Shown here one piece after another: positions 47,203-53,627 of a stretch of DNA of 53,627 nt. The stretch is from contig NZ_JAFLWA010000041.1 in assembly GCF_017316125.1 (NCBI RefSeq), positions 1 through 53,627 of the forward strand. Reading direction: 5' to 3'. The position numbers and the translations under genes are program-made. Under the pieces are notes generated by a model. That model did not search any database and was not told where the DNA came from. It saw only the letters and a list, made by a program, of their open reading frames with translations. The DNA comes from Enterococcus sp. DIV0660C (GTDB taxonomy: Bacteria; Bacillota; Bacilli; Lactobacillales; Enterococcaceae). Within the stretch, counting starts at the first letter, position 1. Each line of letters opens with the position of its first letter.

Positions 47203-49356
47203 ATGAACAAAAAGAATAACGGCATGATGAAAAATGCCTTATATTATGTCCTCGTGATTTTGGCGATGGTCATGGTGGTCTATTTTATCTTTGGTAACAA
47301 TGGCCAGCAGTCGTCAGACATCGAGTACTCAAAATTCACTGAACAATTAGAGTCAGGGAAAATCAAAGAATTTAGTGTTCAACCTGCAAATGGTGTGTAT
47401 AAAATCACTGGTGAATACAAGGAGAAACAAACAGTCAGCAACAGTGGCGGTTTAGCAATCCTAGGCTCAACTGATGTATCAACAACACACTTCACAACAA
47501 TCATTTTGCCAAATGACACGACGTTAAGTCAGGTAACAGATTTGGCAAAACAACATGATGTAGGAACAACAATTAAAGAAGAGTCAAGTAGTGGTATTTG
47601 GGTATCTCTACTATTAAGCTTCTTGCCAATTGTAATCATCATTTTCTTCTTCTATATGATGATGGGTCAACAAGGCGGTGGCGGTGGCGGCGGTGGCCGA
47701 GTGATGAACTTCGGTAAATCAAAAGCCAAAGAAGCCGACAAAAAAGCGAACCGTGTTCGTTTTTCTGATGTTGCTGGTGCGGAAGAAGAAAAACAAGAAC
47801 TTGTTGAAGTCGTTGAGTTTTTGAAAGATCCTCGTCGATTTGTTGAATTAGGTGCAAGAATTCCAGCTGGTGTTCTTTTAGAAGGACCTCCAGGAACAGG
47901 TAAAACGTTATTAGCGAAAGCTGTTGCCGGTGAAGCTGGTGTACCTTTCTACTCAATTTCTGGTTCTGATTTCGTTGAAATGTTCGTCGGTGTTGGTGCA
48001 AGTCGTGTACGTGATTTGTTTGAAACAGCGAAGAAAAATGCACCAGCAATCATTTTCATTGATGAAATTGATGCTGTTGGTCGTCAACGTGGAGCTGGTA
48101 TGGGTGGCGGACACGATGAACGTGAACAAACATTGAACCAATTATTGGTGGAGATGGATGGATTTGATGGAAATGAAGGCGTAATTGTGATTGCTGCAAC
48201 GAACCGTTCAGATGTCTTAGACCCAGCGTTGTTACGCCCAGGTCGTTTTGACCGTCAAATTTTGGTCGGTCGTCCAGATGTCAAAGGTCGCGAAGCCATT
48301 TTACGTGTTCATGCTAAAAATAAACCTTTAGCTGACGACGTTGATTTAAAAGTTGTTGCACAACAAACACCAGGATTTGCTGGTGCGGATTTAGAAAATG
48401 TTTTAAATGAGGCTGCTTTAGTAGCTGCTCGTCGTAATAAAAAGAAAATTGACGCATCTGATATTGATGAAGCAGAAGATCGTGTTATCGCTGGTCCTGC
48501 TAAGAAAGATCGCGTAATCAACAAAAAAGAACGCGAAATGGTTGCTTACCATGAAGCTGGACATACAATCGTTGGTTTAGTCTTAAGTCGCGCACGTATC
48601 GTTCATAAAGTAACAATCATTCCTCGTGGTCGTGCTGGCGGGTACATGATCGCTTTACCAAAAGAAGATCAATTCTTGATGACCAAAGAAGATATGTTTG
48701 AACAAATCGTTGGATTACTTGGTGGTCGTACAGCTGAAGAAATTATTTTTGGCGTTCAATCAACAGGTGCTTCAAATGACTTTGAACAAGCGACTTCATT
48801 AGCTAGAAGCATGGTTACTGAATATGGAATGAGTGATCGACTTGGACCAGTTCAATACGAAGGAAACCATCAAGTATTTGTTGGCCGTGATTATGGTCAA
48901 ACAAAAGCTTACTCTGAACAAGTTGCATTTGAAATCGATCAAGAAGTTCGCAAGATTTTGATGGATGCTCATCAAAAAGCACATGAAATTATCGAAGCAC
49001 ACCGTGAACAACATAAATTAATCGCAGAAAAACTTCTTGAATTTGAAACACTGGATGCGAAAGCAATTAAATCATTGTTCGAACATGGTGTGATGCCAGA
49101 AGGAACAGAATCTGCTGATTATCCAAGTGAAAAAGAAGCACAAACATTTGAAGAAGCAAAACGTGCTTTAGAAGAGAAAGATGCGGAAAAACAAGCAGAA
49201 GAAAAACAAGATTTTGAAGAAACAAAACAAGAACTAAAAGACGAAGCCGAAGAAGTAAAATTGGCTAGTGAAGAAACTGGTTCGGAAGTTGCAAAAGAAG
49301 AAAAAGACAAAGAGTCTGATTACGACAAAAACAACTTTGAAGATCGTTATAAATAG
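47203..49356 (+). CDS. ftsH: ATP-dependent zinc metalloprotease FtsH
   Basis: A membrane-bound AAA+ protease that degrades misfolded membrane and regulatory proteins. It has two transmembrane helices at about residues 10-27 and 130-150, and a glycine-rich linker. The AAA module has Walker A GPPGTGKT near 228, Walker [10 protein letters not shown] and the arginine-finger region. The zinc motif HEAGH is near 450-454. The C-terminal 70 residues are a Glu/Lys-rich acidic tail. The 717 residues are full length. AAGGAGGGT precedes ATG 47203. Confidence 0.97.
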   Translation: MNKKNNGMMKNALYYVLVILAMVMVVYFIFGNNGQQSSDIEYSKFTEQLESGKIKEFSVQPANGVYKITGEYKEKQTVSNSGGLAILGSTDVSTTHFTTIILPNDTTLSQVTDLAKQHDVGTTIKEESSSGIWVSLLLSFLPIVIIIFFFYMMMGQQGGGGGGGGRVMNFGKSKAKEADKKANRVRFSDVAGAEEEKQELVEVVEFLKDPRRFVELGARIPAGVLLEGPPGTGKTLLAKAVAGEAGVPFYSISGSDFVEMFVGVGASRVRDLFETAKKNAPAIIFIDEIDAVGRQRGAGMGGGHDEREQTLNQLLVEMDGFDGNEGVIVIAATNRSDVLDPALLRPGRFDRQILVGRPDVKGREAILRVHAKNKPLADDVDLKVVAQQTPGFAGADLENVLNEAALVAARRNKKKIDASDIDEAEDRVIAGPAKKDRVINKKEREMVAYHEAGHTIVGLVLSRARIVHKVTIIPRGRAGGYMIALPKEDQFLMTKEDMFEQIVGLLGGRTAEEIIFGVQSTGASNDFEQATSLARSMVTEYGMSDRLGPVQYEGNHQVFVGRDYGQTKAYSEQVAFEIDQEVRKILMDAHQKAHEIIEAHREQHKLIAEKLLEFETLDAKAIKSLFEHGVMPEGTESADYPSEKEAQTFEEAKRALEEKDAEKQAEEKQDFEETKQELKDEAEEVKLASEETGSEVAKEEKDKESDYDKNNFEDRYK

Positions 49357-49368
49357 TAAAATGTTTTG

Positions 49369-49401
49369 AAGCTGGGACAAATCAATGTCCCAGCTTTTTT
49401 T
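49369..49401 (+). terminator. Terminator after ftsH (GGGACA family)
   Basis: An 11-bp perfect stem, AAGCTGGGACA with TGTCCCAGCTT, and a run of T. Confidence 0.85.
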
Positions 49402-49526
49402 CTTTGAATCCATTTAATTTAGTTTTCTATTGAGCAGTTTGAAGCAAATTAAAGCAAAAACTTATATGTAAAAATTATTTTCTCTTTTGTTTAATTTGAT
49501 TTATTATTAAGCTCTGATTTCAAAAG

Positions 49527-49555
49527 TTGAAAAAAATGAAAGTTGCTAGTATGAT
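49527..49555 (+). promoter_or_regulatory. Putative hslO promoter
   Basis: TTGAAA at 49527-49532, a 17-base spacer and TATGAT at 49550-49555. Confidence 0.5.
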
Positions 49556-49597
49556 TCACTAGGAGCTGAAAAACCAAAAAAAGGGGTACATACAATA

Positions 49598-50485
49598 ATG
49601 GAAGATTATTTAGTTAAAGCACTAGCACATGATGGTTTTGTTCGTGCTTATGCAGTACAAGCAACAAATACAGTCGCAGAAGCACAGCGTCGCCACGATA
49701 CATGGCATACATCGTCGGCAGCGTTAGGTCGCACACTAGTTGGTAGTTTATTATTAGGAGCGACACTAAAAGGTGAAGATAAATTAACGGTTCGTATTCA
49801 AGGAGACGGCCCAGCTGTTGGAATTGTTGTTGATGCAAATGGGAAAGGTGATGTAAAAGGATATATTAAAAATCCGCATTTAAGCTTACCGTTGAACCCC
49901 GAGGGAAAAATTGATGTCCGTGGTGCAGTGGGAACACAAGGGATGTTCACAGTAACTAAGGATTTGGGATTAAAAGAACCTTTCTCTGGGCAAACTCCCA
50001 TCGTCTCGGGTGAAATCGCAGAAGACTTTACTTACTATTTAGCTATTTCTGAGCAAATTCCATCAGCGGTTGGTCTAAGCGTCTTAGTGAATACAGATGA
50101 CAGTATTAAAACTGCTGGTGGATTTATGATTCAAATCATGCCTGGTGCGGATGAAGAAATGATTTCTAAAATCGAAGAACAACTGAAAACAACACCAAGA
50201 ATCTCAACATTGCTTGATGAAGGGCACACACCTGAAGAAATTTTAAAAGGGTTACTGGGAACAGAAGAATTAAATATTTTAGAAAAAATGCCTGTTCAAT
50301 TTGCTTGTGATTGTTCAAAAGAAAAATTTGCAGAGGCAATCATTGCACTAGGTACAGAAGAAATTCAGGCGATGATCGATGAAGATCATGGGGCAGAAGC
50401 TGTTTGTTCATTTTGTAATAATAAATATGAGTATTCTGAACAAGAACTATTAGATCTGAAGGCAGAAGCAGTAGGAGGAATTTAG
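49598..50485 (+). CDS. hslO: Redox-regulated chaperone Hsp33
   Basis: A holdase activated by oxidation and unfolding. The 295 residues end in the zinc-thiol switch: Cys237 and Cys239 (CDC) with Cys270 and Cys273 (CSFC). The N-terminal chaperone domain is complete, with GLSVLVNTD and [18 protein letters not shown] precedes ATG 49598. It is directly followed by dusB, with no gap between stop and start codons. Confidence 0.95.
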   Translation: MEDYLVKALAHDGFVRAYAVQATNTVAEAQRRHDTWHTSSAALGRTLVGSLLLGATLKGEDKLTVRIQGDGPAVGIVVDANGKGDVKGYIKNPHLSLPLNPEGKIDVRGAVGTQGMFTVTKDLGLKEPFSGQTPIVSGEIAEDFTYYLAISEQIPSAVGLSVLVNTDDSIKTAGGFMIQIMPGADEEMISKIEEQLKTTPRISTLLDEGHTPEEILKGLLGTEELNILEKMPVQFACDCSKEKFAEAIIALGTEEIQAMIDEDHGAEAVCSFCNNKYEYSEQELLDLKAEAVGGI

Positions 50486-51484
50486 TTGGAACATCAATGG
50501 AGAATTGGGAATGTTGAAATTCCAAATCGTGTAGTTGTTGCACCAATGGCTGGAATTAGTAACTCTGCTTTTCGAGTAACGGTTAAAGAATTTGGTGCAG
50601 GACTAGTCGTTTGTGAGATGATTAGTGATCAAGGCATCCATTTTCGGAACAAAAAAACGCTAGAGATGCTTCATATTGAAGAGGCAGAGCATCCACTAAG
50701 CGTCCAAATTTTTGGCGGCAATAAAGACAGCTTAGTTGAAGCAGCACAATTTGTTCAAGAAAATACAACGGCAGATATTATTGATATCAATATGGGATGT
50801 CCAGTAAACAAAGTGATCAAGGCAGAAGCGGGAGCTAAGTGGTTACTTGATCCAGATAAGGTCTATGAAATGGTTCATGCTGTTTCTGCTGCTGTAGACA
50901 TACCTGTCACAGTTAAGATGCGAATTGGTTGGGATAATCAACACGTTTTTGCCGTTCAAAATGCCTTAGCTGCAGAGTCAGCTGGTGCGGGTGCGATTGC
51001 TATGCATGGTCGTACTAGAGTGCAAATGTATGAAGGACAAGCTGATTGGGAAGTCTTGAAAGAAGTCAAACAACATTTGACGATTCCTTTTATGGGAAAC
51101 GGGGACGTAAAAACGCCTGAAGATGCGAAACGTATGTTGGAGTATGTCGGAGCAGATGGCGTAATGATTGGGCGTGCAGCTTTAGGCAATCCTTGGATGA
51201 TTCATCGTACGCAACATTATTTGGAAACAGGTGAGCTGATTCCTGAGCCAACACCTGCTGAGAAAATCGCAACTGCGAAACTTCATCTGCGACGTTTGGC
51301 TGATTTAAAAGGTGAACAAATAGCATGTCGTGAATTCCGAACACATGCTTCCTACTATTTAAAAGGAATTCCTCGCGCAGCTAAAGTAAAAGTAGCAATC
51401 AATCATTCTGAAAACCAACGAGAGATCAATGATTTGCTTGACGCTTTTTTAGAAAAAACAGAAAAGGTTGCTGTAAAACATTAA
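50486..51484 (+). CDS. dusB: tRNA-dihydrouridine synthase DusB
   Basis: Reduces uridines in tRNA to dihydrouridine using FMN. The TIM-barrel N-terminus has VVAPMAGISNSAFR, and the catalytic Cys105 lies in INMGCPVNKV. The FMN-phosphate loop MGNGDV and DGVMIGRAALGNPW follow. The start is TTG 50486 immediately after the hslO stop, with AGGAGG inside hslO. The 332 residues are normal length. Order hslO-dusB-lysS is typical. Confidence 0.94.
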   Translation: MEHQWRIGNVEIPNRVVVAPMAGISNSAFRVTVKEFGAGLVVCEMISDQGIHFRNKKTLEMLHIEEAEHPLSVQIFGGNKDSLVEAAQFVQENTTADIIDINMGCPVNKVIKAEAGAKWLLDPDKVYEMVHAVSAAVDIPVTVKMRIGWDNQHVFAVQNALAAESAGAGAIAMHGRTRVQMYEGQADWEVLKEVKQHLTIPFMGNGDVKTPEDAKRMLEYVGADGVMIGRAALGNPWMIHRTQHYLETGELIPEPTPAEKIATAKLHLRRLADLKGEQIACREFRTHASYYLKGIPRAAKVKVAINHSENQREINDLLDAFLEKTEKVAVKH

Positions 51485-51511
51485 ACTGATTTCTAAGATT
51501 TTTGTGAATTT

Positions 51512-51546
51512 CAAGCCGAAAATTTAAGTTCGGCTTGCTTTTTTTG
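51512..51546 (+). terminator. Terminator after dusB
   Basis: CAAGCCGAA at 51512-51520 pairs with TTCGGCTTG at 51529-51537, followed by a T-rich tract. Confidence 0.8.
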
Positions 51547-51582
51547 TGTTTCATTGGCATTATTAGAACTGAGAACTACTAG

Positions 51583-53097
<1,515 letters not shown>

Positions 53098-53123
53098 GCC
53101 AAATAGTAAAATAAATAATAGAA

Positions 53124-53159
53124 GATGGCTGTCTGATTATCCAGATAGCTGTCTTTTTT
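53124..53159 (+). terminator. Terminator after lysS
   Basis: GATGGCTGTCTG pairs with CAGATAGCTGTC over 12 positions (three wobble pairs), then TTTTTT. Confidence 0.75.
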
Positions 53160-53231
53160 GTCGTTCAAGAATTTAAAAATAGTTTTAACGAAAATTATCT
53201 CTTTATTTAAATTGATATCATTGATATTTGG

Positions 53232-53261
53232 TTGAAAAGCGAACGAAAAATACATTATAAA
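53232..53261 (+). promoter_or_regulatory. Promoter-like element 1 of the array
   Basis: TTGAAA, an 18-base spacer and TATAAA. It is the weakest match of the set. Confidence 0.35.
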
Positions 53262-53310
53262 TAGTAATGATCGGACAAATAAAAAAAACGAAAAAAAACA
53301 AAAAAATTCA

Positions 53311-53339
53311 TTGACCCGACTTGTTTTAGTTGGTATATT
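53311..53339 (+). promoter_or_regulatory. Promoter-like element 2 of the array
   Basis: TTGACC, a 17-base spacer and TATATT, preceded by a long A-rich UP-element-like tract at 53281-53306. Confidence 0.55.
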
Positions 53340-53410
53340 ATTATTTGTTCGTAAGACGGACAACCACTGAAAGATGAAAGTTTTTTCAGAAAATAAATTT
53401 CAAAAAGTTA

Positions 53411-53439
53411 TTGACGTGTGAGTTATCACATGATAAGAT
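53411..53439 (+). promoter_or_regulatory. Promoter-like element 3, with internal dyad
   Basis: TTGACG, a 17-base spacer and TAAGAT, with CAAAAAGTTA before it. A nested inverted repeat lies between and over the -10. Confidence 0.5.
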
Positions 53440-53506
53440 AACTAAGTCGTTTAAAAAGAACCTCTTAAGAAGCTTGATTTCATCAAGAAAAACTTCAAAA
53501 AAGTTC

Positions 53507-53535
53507 TTGACAAATAACAAACGATGCGATATGAT
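53507..53535 (+). promoter_or_regulatory. Promoter-like element 4 (strong)
   Basis: A perfect -35 TTGACA, a 17-base spacer and TATGAT. The preceding CTTCAAAAAAGTTC resembles the sequence before elements 3 and 5. Confidence 0.7.
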
Positions 53536-53594
53536 AAATGAGTTGCTGAAAGATTTCTTAAACGGAATCGAAAAAAACTTTTTTCAAAAAAGAG

Positions 53595-53623
53595 TTGACA
53601 TTCAAACGTCACTCTGATATGAT
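53595..53623 (+). promoter_or_regulatory. Promoter-like element 5 (strong, at the window edge)
   Basis: TTGACA, a 17-base spacer and TATGAT, preceded by an A/T-rich UP-like tract. Transcription would start just past the right edge, probably into 16S rRNA. Confidence 0.7.
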
Positions 53624-53627
53624 ATAA

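Larger units (their letters stand above)
53160..53627 (+). other. Non-coding tandem promoter region (presumed rrn leader)
   Basis: After the lysS terminator no credible gene is present for about 470 bases. The region is very A/T-rich and contains five promoter-like elements pointing right at 80-100-base spacing. This matches the multi-promoter leaders of rRNA operons, and in E. faecalis an rRNA operon follows lysS. Confidence 0.6.

Noticed and set aside
53411-53617. Open frame of 68 codons on the plus strand
   Set aside because: It runs through three promoter-like elements and has no ribosome-binding site.

Overview
The window is a contiguous, low-GC Firmicutes chromosome segment that reads as Enterococcus. 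The best species clues are a SagA-type NlpC/P60 hydrolase beside mreCD and an L,D-transpeptidase of 466 residues whose catalytic cysteine falls at position 442, as in E. faecium Ldtfm. These point to the E. faecium/E. hirae/E. durans/E. mundtii group. Species cannot be fixed without a database. I see no phage, insertion sequence, CRISPR array, tRNA or complete rRNA gene. About 46 genes fill the window, nearly all housekeeping.

Layout. 1-4600: proC (minus), mprF and ispE. 4.7-8.8 kb: a Bcr/CflA-type efflux pump (minus) and a Zur-controlled zinc importer, adcA-adcC-adcB. 8.9-12.5 kb: purR, glmU, prs, linking purine regulation, UDP-GlcNAc and PRPP supply. 12.5-16.7 kb: an unrecognised 259-aa protein (minus), a patatin-like lipase overlapping a PC4-like small protein, yicC, and an unrecognised 94-aa protein. 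16.9-28.4 kb: the conserved gmk-rpoZ-priA-def-fmt-rsmB-prpC-prkC-rsgA-rpe-thiN cluster (nucleotide metabolism, replication restart, translation initiation, PASTA kinase signalling, ribosome maturation). 28.6-31.7 kb: mreC-mreD-sagA, cell elongation and peptidoglycan hydrolysis. 31.8-37.7 kb: pepF (minus), a VanZ-like gene, yebC, ldtFm (minus) and ldh (minus). 38.0-53.1 kb: pth-mfd-flippase-rqcP-divIC-S1 protein-tilS-hpt-ftsH-hslO-dusB-lysS. 53.1-53.6 kb: a terminator and then a tandem array of five promoter-like elements that probably drive an rRNA operon just beyond the right edge.

The genes join cell-envelope work (mprF, ispE, glmU, mreCD, sagA, ldtFm, the lipid-II-type flippase, divIC, prkC) with core translation and nucleotide functions. 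Most regulatory readings come from motifs: a near-perfect Zur box before adcA, a perfect PurBox plus an inverted partner before purR, a cre-like site before ldh, a WalR-like direct repeat before sagA, a Fur-like box in the efflux/adcA gap, and a dyad in one of the presumed rrn promoters.

I found no convincing undescribed system. The points most worth a second look are a possible ATC start codon for rsgA, a strong terminator hairpin ending just before the tilS ribosome-binding site, the nested dyad in the promoter array, two unrecognised conserved-looking genes, and a possible acetyltransferase-like N-terminus on the patatin.
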